A DNA stretch of 64,000 nt from Oxalobacteraceae bacterium CAVE-383. GTDB taxonomy: Bacteria > Pseudomonadota > Gammaproteobacteria > Burkholderiales > Burkholderiaceae_D. The DNA is taken from positions 62,001 through 126,000 of the forward strand of contig REGP01000007.1 of the NCBI GenBank assembly GCA_004134995.1, written 5' to 3'. Both the position numbers and the translations under genes were made by a program. The notes under the pieces are model-generated. The model was not told where the DNA came from, did not search any database, and saw nothing but the letters and a program-made list of their open reading frames with translations. The first letter of the stretch is position 1. Each line of letters begins with the position of its first letter. This document shows positions 45,045-54,135 of the stretch, piece after piece.

Positions 45045-46268
45045 TCAGAAGCTGTGGCTGATGCCCACCGCGAACGTGCTGATGTCTGCGCCGGCTGTAG
45101 GCTTGCCGTCGAGCCAGTTGCTTGCCACGCCGGTGTTGTTGCCCATGTACGAATACACGCCGAACAACATGGTGCGCTTGGAGAACGAATAGCCAACGCC
45201 GGCATTGAACATCTTGGCTTCCAGACCGTTGGTATTACAATCCACGCCGCCGGTCAGCGAGCAGCTGCCCGCCGTCATTTGGCCGTAGGAGCCTGCCAGC
45301 GTCACGGCGCCGATCAGTTTTTCGATGCCGAGCGCCCAGCTGTTGTGCTTGTATTCGTTGAACTTGCCGGCGCCGACCTGGCCCGATTCGCGATAACGCA
45401 TTTGCGCAACGTCCAGTTCGGCTTTCCATGAATCCGGGAAGCGGTATTGGAAAGTCGCGCGCAATGCATCGTCCTTCGAACTTGCGCCAGGCGTCGTCAG
45501 ATTCGACGTCAATGCGGCGGTGCCGCCATTGCCCGCCACGCCGTTCGAACCGCCGAACATATCCTTGTGCGACTCATAAGCCAGCGCGGCGTAGACCGGA
45601 CCGTTTTCATATTTGACGCCGGTCGAAATCACGCCGGAGCTTGCACTGCCCGCGACTTCGTTGGGCGACCAGTCGAACAGGCCGGTAAAGCCGGCCATTT
45701 GGGGCGATTCATAGTAGAAGCTGTTGGTGCGGCGAAGGTGGAAGCTCGACGCGCCGTTGACCGTAAAGCTCGGCTTCGACAGGATGTTGCTGGTGCCCAT
45801 GAAATTGCCGCTGACGATACCCAGCATGTTCATCTGATCGCCGAGGTCCTTATAGACAGTATCCATGTTGCCCAGGCGGATCGTCCCGAAATTGCCCGAC
45901 AGGCCGACAAAGGTGTTGCGGCTGAATGGCGCGCTGGCATCGGTAGCCTGGCCGGTATCGGAACTGAAGCCCATTTCCAATTGGAAGATGGCTTTCAGGC
46001 CGTCGCCCAGATCTTCGGTGCCCCGGAAACCCAGACGCGAGTTCGGCGAATCCATTGCCGTCAGATTGGTATTGTTCGTACCCTTTCCTGTCGGCGACAG
46101 CGTGCTCGTGGCAGCGTTGTTGGGCAACGCACCGCTCACGTTCACATGCGTGATATCCGGATACAGCTTGCCGTATACGACGACGTTCGTTTGCGCATGT
46201 GCTGCCATAGGCAACGCAAAAGCGGCGCCGATTGCTGCTGCCATTAATTTACTTTTTGTGTCCAACAT
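45045..46268 (-). CDS. Gram-negative porin
   Basis: 407 residues. Signal peptide MLDTKSKLMAAAIGAAFALP with cleavage after AHA, then VVVYGKLYPDITHV, RLGFRGTEDLGDGLKAIFQLE and the FVGLSGNFGTIRLGN stretch of betaproteobacterial 16-strand porins, ending in SHSF. It likely admits the island's substrate through the outer membrane. ATG at 46268 follows GGAGGGGACTCA. Its promoter carries operators of the island type. Confidence 0.93.
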   Translation of the reverse strand: MLDTKSKLMAAAIGAAFALPMAAHAQTNVVVYGKLYPDITHVNVSGALPNNAATSTLSPTGKGTNNTNLTAMDSPNSRLGFRGTEDLGDGLKAIFQLEMGFSSDTGQATDASAPFSRNTFVGLSGNFGTIRLGNMDTVYKDLGDQMNMLGIVSGNFMGTSNILSKPSFTVNGASSFHLRRTNSFYYESPQMAGFTGLFDWSPNEVAGSASSGVISTGVKYENGPVYAALAYESHKDMFGGSNGVAGNGGTAALTSNLTTPGASSKDDALRATFQYRFPDSWKAELDVAQMRYRESGQVGAGKFNEYKHNSWALGIEKLIGAVTLAGSYGQMTAGSCSLTGGVDCNTNGLEAKMFNAGVGYSFSKRTMLFGVYSYMGNNTGVASNWLDGKPTAGADISTFAVGISHSF

Positions 46269-46281
46269 TGAGTCCCCTCCA

Positions 46282-46371
46282 TTGAAAAAACGATCGATTG
46301 ACCTATAATTCGTCATGCGAATTAACTATTCGCATTAATTTATTATACGCATGACAAGCGCGGAGAATCAA
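46282..46371. promoter_or_regulatory. Porin promoter with island operator and opposing promoter
   Basis: Minus strand: TTGATT (46371-46366), 18 bp, TATAAT (46347-46342), toward the porin. Plus strand: TTGAAA (46282-46287), 16 bp, TATAAT (46304-46309). Between them TTCGTCATGCGAA (46309-46321) and a TTCGCA half centred 20 bp on. The layout copies the site at 43765-43849 closely, down to shared flanking words (CCTATAATTCG, CTATTCGCAT). Confidence 0.7.
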
Positions 46372-46378
46372 AGATTAA

Positions 46379-46411
46379 TTCGTATACCGAATTAACTATT
46401 CGCAAATGTGG
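46379..46411. promoter_or_regulatory. Additional, degenerate operator-like site
   Basis: TTCGTATACCGAA (46379-46391) followed 20 bp on by TTCGCAAATGTGG (46399-46411) repeats the operator spacing. No clear -10/-35 pair belongs to it. It sits between the porin and monooxygenase promoters and may help looping or spacing. Confidence 0.5.
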
Positions 46412-46467
46412 GGTATACGCGTCACATGGCATTTGCGTGCAAACATGGCTTTGCATGCAAAAAAGAT

Positions 46468-46535
46468 TTGATATGACTAAAACAGGCGAGGTATAATCAA
46501 TTCACTGTGCAGATGATAAATTTGCATAGTGAATT
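46468..46535 (+). promoter_or_regulatory. Promoter and operator of the rightward catabolic arm
   Basis: TTGATA (46468-46473), 18 bp, TATAAT (46492-46497), then AATTCACTGTGCA (46499-46511) and TGCATAGTGAATT (46523-46535), reverse complements at 12 of 13 positions with the same 11-bp spacer as the site at 40693. The 387-bp gap 46269-46655 holds three such sites and no gene. Confidence 0.75.
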
Positions 46536-46655
46536 AAAGATAGCGACTAAATGACGCTTGCCGCGAGGCGTGCACAGGACAGAATCCAGATGCGCGCTCT
46601 GTAGGATAAATTTTCAGCGGGAATGGCGAGAGCCGCAATTCCAGGATAAAAAAAC

Positions 46656-48344
46656 ATGACAAGCAATATTCTCGACGAAATTGAAACCGAAGTGTTGGTG
46701 ATCGGCGCTGGCCCGGTGGGCCTGGCGCTAGCCGGCGACCTCGGCTGGCGCGGCCGCAAGAGCATTGTGATCGATCAGGGCGACGGCTCCATTTTCCAGC
46801 CGAAGATGGATATGGTCGGCGTACGGACCATGGAATTCTGCCGCCGCTGGGGCATTGTGGCGGATGTGGAGGCAAGTCCCTACAAGCGCGACTATCCGCA
46901 GGACAATGTCTATCTGACCGCCTTGAACGGCTATGAGCTCGGACGCCAGCCGATGCCGTCGATGCGCGACGACCGGCCCGGTCCGGAAAGCCCGCAGAAA
47001 CGCGAACGCTGCCCGCAAAACATGTTCGATCCGATCCTGCGCAAGTTCGCGGAATCGACGCCGAACGCAAAGCTGATGTTCCAGCATAAATTCCTCTCGT
47101 TCACACAGGACGAAAACGGCGTCACGGCGCAAGTGGTGGACATGAACACCCAGCGCGAATTCACATTGCGCGCGCGCTACCTGGTCGGCTGCGACGGCGG
47201 CCGCAGCAAGGTGCGCGAACAATTGGGCATCGCGATGAACGGCAAGGGCGTGCTGACGTACACCACCAACTTCATTTTCCGCTGCCCGGAATTCAATCGC
47301 CTGCACGACAAGCAGCCCGGCTACCGTTATATGTTCGTCGGCCCCACCGGCACCTGGGCGACGATCGTGGCTATCAACGGCAACGACAACTGGCGCATGT
47401 CCATCATCGGCAACGCGAAAGAAAAACGCGACTATACGGAAGATGAACTGAAAGGGTTCGCGCAGAAGGCGCTGGGCCGTCCGTTCGAGATGGAAATTCT
47501 CAGCGTGCTGCGCTGGCAACGCGCGGAACTGGTCGCCGACCGCTACCGCGAAGGCCGCGTCTTCATCTGCGGCGATGCATGCCATCTGACTTCGCCTACC
47601 GGCGGCCTGGGCATGAACACCGGCATCGGCGATGCGGTCGATCTGTCGTGGAAACTGGCTGCCGCGCTGGAAGGCTGGGGCGGTCCCGCGCTGTTCGAAT
47701 CGTACGAAGTCGAACGCCGGCCGATCGCCACCCGCATCACGCGCTTCTCGACCGGCAATCTGGAAACCATGAAGCTGGTGCCGACCAACGAGCAGATCTA
47801 CGACGATACGCCGGAAGGCGCCTCGATCCGCGAGCGCGCCGGCCATGCGCTCGGCGAAGGCCTCAAGCGCGAATGGTTCTCGACCAATATGCATCTGGGC
47901 AACCGCTATGTCGGCTCGCCGGTCAACGTCTACAATGAACCCGAAAACGATGCGCAGAACGCCGCCGAATTCGAGGACGCGATCAATTACGTGCCGAGCA
48001 CCCGTCCCGGCTGCCGCGCACCGCATGTGTGGCTCGACGACGGCCGCTCCACGCTGGATCTGTTCGGCCGCGGCTTCGTCCTGCTGGCGTTCGACGAACC
48101 GGGCGCCGATGTGAGTGGCGACCTGCAAGCCCTGCTGGACGCCGCCCGCCGCAAAGCAATACCGATCGAGATCATCCGCATCGGCCAAGCGCAAGTGCGC
48201 GAAGCGTATTCCAGGCGCTTCGTTCTTGTACGCCCGGATGGACATGTCGCCTGGCGCGCCGATGCCATCCCATCGGACGCAAGCCAGATCCTGGACAAAA
48301 TTAGTGGAAACCTGAGGACAATCAATGAAACTATTTCGGTTTAA
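46656..48344 (+). CDS. FAD-dependent monooxygenase (PheA/TfdB/MhpA-like)
   Basis: 562 residues. GAGPVGLALAGDLGWRG (FAD motif) at about 18-34, a GCDGGRSKVR (DG) motif near 180 and FICGDACHLTSPTGGLGMNTG (GD motif) near 305, with the C-terminal thioredoxin-like domain of the phenol hydroxylase group from about 450. It should hydroxylate an aromatic ring, possibly with loss of a substituent. It is first in a tight four-gene unit and overlaps the next gene by 20 bp. ATG at 46656 with AGGA upstream. Confidence 0.9.
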   Translation: MTSNILDEIETEVLVIGAGPVGLALAGDLGWRGRKSIVIDQGDGSIFQPKMDMVGVRTMEFCRRWGIVADVEASPYKRDYPQDNVYLTALNGYELGRQPMPSMRDDRPGPESPQKRERCPQNMFDPILRKFAESTPNAKLMFQHKFLSFTQDENGVTAQVVDMNTQREFTLRARYLVGCDGGRSKVREQLGIAMNGKGVLTYTTNFIFRCPEFNRLHDKQPGYRYMFVGPTGTWATIVAINGNDNWRMSIIGNAKEKRDYTEDELKGFAQKALGRPFEMEILSVLRWQRAELVADRYREGRVFICGDACHLTSPTGGLGMNTGIGDAVDLSWKLAAALEGWGGPALFESYEVERRPIATRITRFSTGNLETMKLVPTNEQIYDDTPEGASIRERAGHALGEGLKREWFSTNMHLGNRYVGSPVNVYNEPENDAQNAAEFEDAINYVPSTRPGCRAPHVWLDDGRSTLDLFGRGFVLLAFDEPGADVSGDLQALLDAARRKAIPIEIIRIGQAQVREAYSRRFVLVRPDGHVAWRADAIPSDASQILDKISGNLRTINETISV

Positions 48345-49146
48345 CGGCGGCCGCATCGGCGTCTCGCTGGACAATAATTCCTACGACATCACCGACGCGC
48401 TCGGCATCGATACCAAAGCCTGGCCGCCGGTGCAGATGGTGCAGCTGATCGCCGATTTCAGCGCCAAGATGAAAGGCATCACCACGCATCCGAAGACCAC
48501 GCGCATCGATCTCGCCGCGGTCCGCCTGGAAGTGCCGATCGAATGGCCGAACAAGCTGCTGGCCTATCCGGTCAATTACGTGGCGCACGGCGTGGAAATG
48601 AATTCGATCAACCGCGCCGATCTGAACGGTTTCTTCCTGAAGGCGAACTCGTCGCTGTCCGGTCCGAACGACGACGTCATCCTGCCGGATCTGCCCGGCC
48701 GCGAGATCCATCACGAATGCGAACTCGGCATCGTCATCGGCAAAGGCGGCCGCAACATCACGCGCGAAGATTCGTGGGACCACATCTTCGGCTACGCCTG
48801 CCTGCTCGACATGGTGGTGCGCGGCAAGGAAGAACGCGTCATGCGCAAATCCTACGATACGTTCTGCCCGTTCGGCCCATGGATCACCACCGCCGATGAA
48901 GTGCCGGACGCCGCCAATATCCAGGCACGCCTGTGGGTCAACGGCGAACTCAAGCAGGACGCCAACACCCGCGACCTGATCGTCGATATCCCCGGCATGA
49001 TCGAACTCGCTTCGCGCGTGGCAACGCTGTATCCGGGCGACATTATCGCAACGGGCACGCCTGCCGGCGTCGGGCCGGTCAAATCCGGAGACAAGATACG
49101 CATCGCTATCGATCACGTCGGCGAAATGACAGTCAACGTTCGCTAA
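48325..49146 (+). CDS. Fumarylacetoacetate hydrolase-family protein
   Basis: 273 residues. The metal-binding acids appear in HHECELGIVIGKGGRNI and YACLLDMV, with the C-terminal PGDIIATGTPAGVGPVKSGD block typical of the family. Relatives hydrolyse fumarylpyruvate or similar ring-cleavage products, or decarboxylate oxo-acids. Its start lies inside the 3' end of the monooxygenase gene after CTGAGGACA. With the next gene, a gentisate-dioxygenase-like cupin, it suggests a gentisate-style lower pathway. Confidence 0.92.
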   Translation: MKLFRFNGGRIGVSLDNNSYDITDALGIDTKAWPPVQMVQLIADFSAKMKGITTHPKTTRIDLAAVRLEVPIEWPNKLLAYPVNYVAHGVEMNSINRADLNGFFLKANSSLSGPNDDVILPDLPGREIHHECELGIVIGKGGRNITREDSWDHIFGYACLLDMVVRGKEERVMRKSYDTFCPFGPWITTADEVPDAANIQARLWVNGELKQDANTRDLIVDIPGMIELASRVATLYPGDIIATGTPAGVGPVKSGDKIRIAIDHVGEMTVNVR

Positions 49147-49165
49147 TCCGTCAGGAGGAAACGCC

Positions 49166-50140
49166 ATGAATCAGCCAGCCATCAATCGCACGGACAACGA
49201 CTTCGACAGCGCCGCGGACCTTCCCGCTCTGTACAAACTGCTCGATGGCGTCAAGATGAAAAATGGCTGGGCCAAACCGACGCCGTCCATTTACCCGACG
49301 CCGCGCCAGGCTTTCATCCCGGCGCACTGGCACTATGCCGACGCGCGCGCGGCATTGCACGCCGCCGGCCGCCTGGTCGGCACCGAATGGGCGGAACGCC
49401 GCAACCTGATCATGGCGAACCCGATTCCGGGCAACGATTATCCAACCGTATCGACCCTGGTCGGCGCGTATCAAATGGTCAAGGGCGGCGAAACCGCGCG
49501 CAGCCATCGCCACACGCCGAACGCGATGCGCGTCGTCATCGAAGCCGCGGAGAATACGTTCACGGTGGTCGACGGCATCAAGATTCCGATGCTGCCCGGC
49601 GATATCCTGCTGACCCCGAACTGGTGCTATCACGGCCATTCGAACGACAGCCGGCAGGACGCTTACTGGATCGATTTCCTGGACGCGCCGCTGGTGCAAT
49701 ACCTGGGGCCGATGTTCTACAACGAGCATCCGAACGGCCTGGAGCCGGTCACCGGCGTCGACGCCAAACATCCGATGCGCTTCGCATTCCACGATTACCA
49801 CCCGAAGCTGCTGGCCGCGGCCGAAACTTCGCCCGGCGTGCGCCTGCTCGAACTCGGCCCGCCAACCCTCGTCACATTCGACCGCACAGTCGTCAGCATC
49901 AAAAGCGGCGCCAAGTGGACCTGCGAGCGCAGTACCGGCAACCGCATCTATACCGTCGTTGCCGGCAAGGGCCGGTCGCGCGCCGGCGAACTTGAATTCA
50001 ACTGGCAGCGCGGCGACATGTTTGCCGTGCCGAGCTGGAATGCGCACTGGTACGAAGCGGCCGAGGATGCGGTCCTGCTGCAGGTGTCAGACGACCCGCT
50101 GATGCGGCTGCTGAACTGGAACCGCACCGGCCCGGCCTGA
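49166..50140 (+). CDS. Gentisate 1,2-dioxygenase-like cupin
   Basis: 324 residues, slightly short of typical gentisate dioxygenases. SHRHTPNAMRVVIEA in the first cupin is the gentisate-dioxygenase iron motif, with the third ligand in LLTPNWCYHGHSN. The second cupin has lost the His pair (WTCERSTGNRIYTVV), as is normal in this family. It should cleave a hydroxylated aromatic or heteroaromatic acid between carboxyl- and hydroxyl-bearing carbons. AGGAGGAAACGCC precedes the ATG. The stop is 2 bp before the EutA-like gene. Confidence 0.9.
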   Translation: MNQPAINRTDNDFDSAADLPALYKLLDGVKMKNGWAKPTPSIYPTPRQAFIPAHWHYADARAALHAAGRLVGTEWAERRNLIMANPIPGNDYPTVSTLVGAYQMVKGGETARSHRHTPNAMRVVIEAAENTFTVVDGIKIPMLPGDILLTPNWCYHGHSNDSRQDAYWIDFLDAPLVQYLGPMFYNEHPNGLEPVTGVDAKHPMRFAFHDYHPKLLAAAETSPGVRLLELGPPTLVTFDRTVVSIKSGAKWTCERSTGNRIYTVVAGKGRSRAGELEFNWQRGDMFAVPSWNAHWYEAAEDAVLLQVSDDPLMRLLNWNRTGPA

Positions 50141-50142
50141 AC

Positions 50143-51741
50143 ATGTTGCGCCCCCATCTTTCGATCGATGCCGCCGCCATGCACGGCGGCCGGTTTGCCG
50201 GCATCCGTCTGCACGACGATGGCGAAGAGCATTTTCATGAACTGAGCGACGAAGAAAAAGACGCGCTTGCGAAATTCATCTGGCGCGAAGACAACATCGA
50301 ACTGACCACCGTCGGCATCGATATCGGCAGTTCGACCTCGCATCTGATGTTCGCCAAAGTGCATCTGCAGCGCAAATCGAAATCGCTGTCCAGCGGCTAC
50401 ATCGTGGTCAATCGCACCATCCTGTGGAAATCGTCTATCCTGCTGACGCCGTTCCTGCCGGACAATTCCATCGACGCCGGCCGCCTCAACCGGTTCATCC
50501 AGGATGCCTACCGCGCCGCCGGACTGGAACGGGACGACATCGACAGCGGCGCCGTGATCCTGACCGGCGAAGCCATCAAGCGCAGCAACGCCGAAGCCAT
50601 CGCGGCATTGTTCGCCGCCGATTCCGGCAAATTCGTTTGCGCCTCGGCCGGACACCACCTCGAATGCATGCTGGCGGCGCAAGGCTCGGGCGCCGCCGCC
50701 ATATCGCGCGCAACCCATCGCACCGTGCTCAACGTCGACATCGGCGGCGGCACCACCAAATTCGCACGGATCAAAAACGGTGTGGTTGTCGCCACTTGCG
50801 CTGTCGCGGTCGGCGGGCGCCTGATCGTGCGCGACGCGGACTTGCGTTGCACACGCCTGGATCAGGCCGCGCAACAGACCGCGGACAGCCTCGGCCTGCG
50901 ATTGCAGCTCGGCGGCGCAATCGACAATGCGGCCATCGACCGCATCGCCGACGCCCTCGCCGAAGTCGTCATTGCCTGCATCCGCGGCGAACCGCCCGGC
51001 GGCCTCGCGCAAACCCTGTTGCTGACCGAAGAGCTGGCCATGGACCGCGCGCCTGACCTGATCACGTTTTCCGGCGGCGTTTCCGAATATCTGTTCAACC
51101 GCGAAACCAGGGACTACGGCGATATCGCCAAGCCGCTGGCCGGCCGCATCGGCCGCGCATTCGCCGATGGCCGCATCAAGGCCGCGCTCACCGATCCCGG
51201 CAACGGCATTCGCGCCACCGTGATCGGCGCGTCCCAATTTACCGTGCAGGTCAGCGGCAAGACGATTCATCTGTCGCGCAATGTCCCGCTGCCGCTGCAT
51301 AACGTGCCGGTGATATTTCCTCGCATCGCCGTCGACCGGCCATTCTGCGCCGACGATGTGGTGCGCGAAATCCGGGCCGCCCTCAAGCGCAGCGATCTCG
51401 ACGCCGCCCAGACCGTCGCCGTGGCGATCCGCTGGCGCGGCGATCCCTATTATTCGATCCTGCGCACCCTTGCCAACGGCATCGCCGTCGCGCTCGACAA
51501 CACTGCCGCATCGCCCTTGATCCTGGTGATCGACGGCGACGTCGGCAAGGTGATGGGCAATATCCTGGAATATGAATTGAAGGTGCTCAGGCCGGTGGTG
51601 TCGGTCGACGGCGTACAGCTCGACGAAATGGATTTCGTCGATATCGGCGCGCTGATCGAACCCGCTTATGTCGTGCCGATCGTCATCAAATCGCTGCTCT
51701 TTACGCCTACCCTTTCGCCGGCCATTTCGCCCGCAAGCTGA
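50143..51741 (+). CDS. EutA-like ASKHA-fold reactivase (orphan)
   Basis: 532 residues, longer than usual EutA. The two phosphate loops of the ASKHA fold are clear: DIGSST (60-65) and DIGGGT (199-204); ITFSGGVSEYLF and LVIDGDVGKVMGN match later EutA blocks. EutA exchanges damaged B12 in ethanolamine ammonia-lyase, but no EutB/EutC or other B12 enzyme is in the window. The gene is coupled (2-bp gap) to the dioxygenase gene, so here it probably services a pathway enzyme. Its client is unknown. Confidence 0.85.
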   Translation: MLRPHLSIDAAAMHGGRFAGIRLHDDGEEHFHELSDEEKDALAKFIWREDNIELTTVGIDIGSSTSHLMFAKVHLQRKSKSLSSGYIVVNRTILWKSSILLTPFLPDNSIDAGRLNRFIQDAYRAAGLERDDIDSGAVILTGEAIKRSNAEAIAALFAADSGKFVCASAGHHLECMLAAQGSGAAAISRATHRTVLNVDIGGGTTKFARIKNGVVVATCAVAVGGRLIVRDADLRCTRLDQAAQQTADSLGLRLQLGGAIDNAAIDRIADALAEVVIACIRGEPPGGLAQTLLLTEELAMDRAPDLITFSGGVSEYLFNRETRDYGDIAKPLAGRIGRAFADGRIKAALTDPGNGIRATVIGASQFTVQVSGKTIHLSRNVPLPLHNVPVIFPRIAVDRPFCADDVVREIRAALKRSDLDAAQTVAVAIRWRGDPYYSILRTLANGIAVALDNTAASPLILVIDGDVGKVMGNILEYELKVLRPVVSVDGVQLDEMDFVDIGALIEPAYVVPIVIKSLLFTPTLSPAISPAS

Positions 51742-51824
51742 CCCGCCCCCGCGCCCATTCCATCCCTTGCCCCATAAGGCGCCGACGCCCGTTGCACCGC
51801 CTTTTCTCCGATACAAATTAGCGG

Positions 51825-51888
51825 TTGACGTTCTACATTCGATTGGTATAATTCATTCGCATAACGAATATTTAATTTGCACTGCAAA
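51825..51888 (+). promoter_or_regulatory. Promoter and operator of the binding-protein/bicupin unit
   Basis: TTGACG (51825-51830), 16 bp, TATAAT (51847-51852), then TTCGCATAACGAA (51856-51868) and TTTGCACTGCAAA (51876-51888), two palindromes with centres exactly 20 bp apart. Same design as the other island promoters. It would give a start inside the operator and a leader of about 45 bases. Confidence 0.75.
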
Positions 51889-51907
51889 TTACAACAAGGA
51901 GCTGGAG

Positions 51908-52984
51908 ATGATAAGAAAAATCGGGACGCAATGGCGCCGCACCTATCCGTTCGCCATTGCCGCCTTTGCGGCGATCGCAAGCATGACACCGGCCGCGCCG
52001 GCGCTGGCGCAAGCACAGGCCGCACCGGCGCTCTACATGTATCGCGGCGCGGATCGCAACCAGAAGCTGATCGACGCCGCCAAAAAGGAAGGCGAAGTCA
52101 CCTGGTACACCACCATGGCGCCGACCGAATCGCGCCCATTGGCCGCGGCATTCGAGAAGAAATACGGCATCAAGGTTGCGCTGTGGCGCGCGCCCGGCGA
52201 GCAGATGCTTCAACGCATCATCACCGAAGCGCAGGCCCGCCACTATACGTTCGACATCATCGAAAGCGACTCCAACCAGACGGAAAAGCTGGCGCGCGAA
52301 AATCTGACGTCCGAGTTTTACAGCCCCTTCATCGCCGACCTGCCGCCTTCCGCCATTCCACCGCACCGCAAATGGATGCCGGACCGCTTCAACTACATCG
52401 TCACGGCATTCAATACCAACAAGGTCAAGGCCGCCGACATTCCGAAAACCTATGAGGGTTTCGCCGATCCGAAATGGAAGGACCGCCTGGCGTTGGAAGC
52501 CAGCGACTTCATCTGGATGGACACCATGATCGGCGCCATGGGCAAGGACAAAGGCACGGCATTCTTCCGCCAGCTCGCCGATCTGCATCCCGACCTGCGC
52601 AAGGGACACCCGCTGCTGGTCAAGCTGATCGGCGCCGGCGAAGTGCAAGTCGGCCTGACCGCCTATCTGGCCAACGTCGAGTCCGGCAAAGCGCATGGCG
52701 AGCCGGTCGACTGGGCGCCGGTCAAGCCGGTCATCGCGGTGTCGTTCAGCATCGCGCTGGCCACCAACGCGCCGCATCCGAATGCCGCCCTGCTGTTCTC
52801 GGACTTCATTCTCTCGCCTGAAGGCCAGGGCCTGCTTGACACCATGGGCCGCTTCCCGGCCAGCACCAAGATCAAGAACAAGCTGATCAACTTCCCGTTC
52901 ACGGTGGTCGACGTCCCCGGCTCGCTCGATATCGGCGGCAAGAAAGAGAAAGCCTGGAACGATCTGTTCCTCGACCGCAAATAA
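51908..52984 (+). CDS. AfuA-type periplasmic solute-binding protein (paralogue)
   Basis: 358 residues with a signal peptide ending about ALAQAQ. It is a paralogue of the gene at 32120, alike through most of its length (KKYGIKVALWRAPGEQMLQRI; KWMPDRFNYIVTAFNTNKVK). The ATG at 51908 follows AAGGAGCTGGAG. Having one copy in each arm of the island suggests either two related ligands or dosage. No permease is nearby; the ATPase at 62917 is of a matching class but belongs to another unit. Confidence 0.9.
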   Translation: MIRKIGTQWRRTYPFAIAAFAAIASMTPAAPALAQAQAAPALYMYRGADRNQKLIDAAKKEGEVTWYTTMAPTESRPLAAAFEKKYGIKVALWRAPGEQMLQRIITEAQARHYTFDIIESDSNQTEKLARENLTSEFYSPFIADLPPSAIPPHRKWMPDRFNYIVTAFNTNKVKAADIPKTYEGFADPKWKDRLALEASDFIWMDTMIGAMGKDKGTAFFRQLADLHPDLRKGHPLLVKLIGAGEVQVGLTAYLANVESGKAHGEPVDWAPVKPVIAVSFSIALATNAPHPNAALLFSDFILSPEGQGLLDTMGRFPASTKIKNKLINFPFTVVDVPGSLDIGGKKEKAWNDLFLDRK

Positions 52985-53005
52985 TTCACCACATACGGAG
53001 GCGTC

Positions 53006-54097
53006 ATGATCAAGGGCAGCAAGGCCGAGTTCGGTCAAAAGAGTTTTTATCAGAAATGGGTCGAAAGCCAGGGCATTCCGATCGTCAGGGAATTCTATAT
53101 CGAAGACCTGAGCAAAATCGAGGTTGCGCCATGGGCATGGAAGGGCGTGAACGGCGCCTATATGAATCTGATCGGCACCGGCGATGTCAACGATGCCTAT
53201 GTGCTCGAAATCCCGCCGGCCCAGCATACGAAGCCGCAGCGCGTGCTGTTCGAAGAATTGATCTACGTGGTCGACGGCAGCGGCTCGACCTCGGTCTGGA
53301 ACGACGAGAAGCAGAAAGTCACATTCGAATGGCAGAAGGGCAGCCTGTTCTCGCCGCCGGTCAATACATGGCGCCAGCACTTCAACGGCAGCGGCGAAAA
53401 TCCGGCGCGCTTCCTGGTCGTGACCTCGGCGCCCCCGTTGTTCAATCTGTTCCGCGATCTCGATTTCATCACGAATAATCCATTCGCCTTCAACGGCCGC
53501 TTCGAGCCCGATCCGGAAAGCTTTTCGGGCGCCGGCGAGTCGTACAAAGTCAAAAACAACACGGTCTGGGACACCAATTTCGTGCCGGACGTACGCAATA
53601 TGGAGCTGTATGAATGGGCCCAGCGCGGCGGCGGCGGCAGTTCGCTGATGATCGAGCTGTCCGAAAACTCGATGACGACGCACATCTCTCAGTTCGCCGT
53701 CGGCAGCTATAAAAAAGCGCACCGCCACGGCGCCGGCGCGCACGTGGTGATTCTGAGCGGGCAGGGTTATTCGCTGATGTGGCCCGAGGGCGAAGAACCG
53801 CAGCGCTTCGACTGGCGCGAAGGCAGCATGGTGGTGCCGCCGGAAGGGTGGTTCCATCAGCACTTCAATACCGGCACCACGCCGGCGCGTTATCTGGCAT
53901 TGCGCTGGGGCAGCAAGAAGTACCCGCGGCCTTGGGGCGAACTCTACAAGATCGAGGAAAACGCCAAGACCGGCGGCGCGCAGATCGAATACGAAGACGA
54001 GGATCCGGCGATCCGCAAGCTGTTCAATGAAGAGCTCGCCAAAGTCGGCCTGGTATGCGCCATGGAACCGATCAACTACAACATCAAGGCTGTTTGA
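53006..54097 (+). CDS. Bicupin protein (second of the island)
   Basis: 363 residues. The C-terminal cupin has the metal pattern YKKAHRHGAGAHVVILSGQG and later WFHQHFN; the N-terminal cupin (AQHTKPQRVLFEELIYVVDGSGS, WRQHFN) keeps fewer ligands. It is not a close paralogue of the bicupin at 30774. It may be a ring-cleaving dioxygenase or an isomerase. It lies 21 bp after the binding-protein gene and 38 bp before another one, in the same direction. Confidence 0.8.
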   Translation: MIKGSKAEFGQKSFYQKWVESQGIPIVREFYIEDLSKIEVAPWAWKGVNGAYMNLIGTGDVNDAYVLEIPPAQHTKPQRVLFEELIYVVDGSGSTSVWNDEKQKVTFEWQKGSLFSPPVNTWRQHFNGSGENPARFLVVTSAPPLFNLFRDLDFITNNPFAFNGRFEPDPESFSGAGESYKVKNNTVWDTNFVPDVRNMELYEWAQRGGGGSSLMIELSENSMTTHISQFAVGSYKKAHRHGAGAHVVILSGQGYSLMWPEGEEPQRFDWREGSMVVPPEGWFHQHFNTGTTPARYLALRWGSKKYPRPWGELYKIEENAKTGGAQIEYEDEDPAIRKLFNEELAKVGLVCAMEPINYNIKAV

Positions 54098-54135
54098 CAA
54101 GCAAAAGAAGAAATATAAGTTCGGGAGACAAAACC

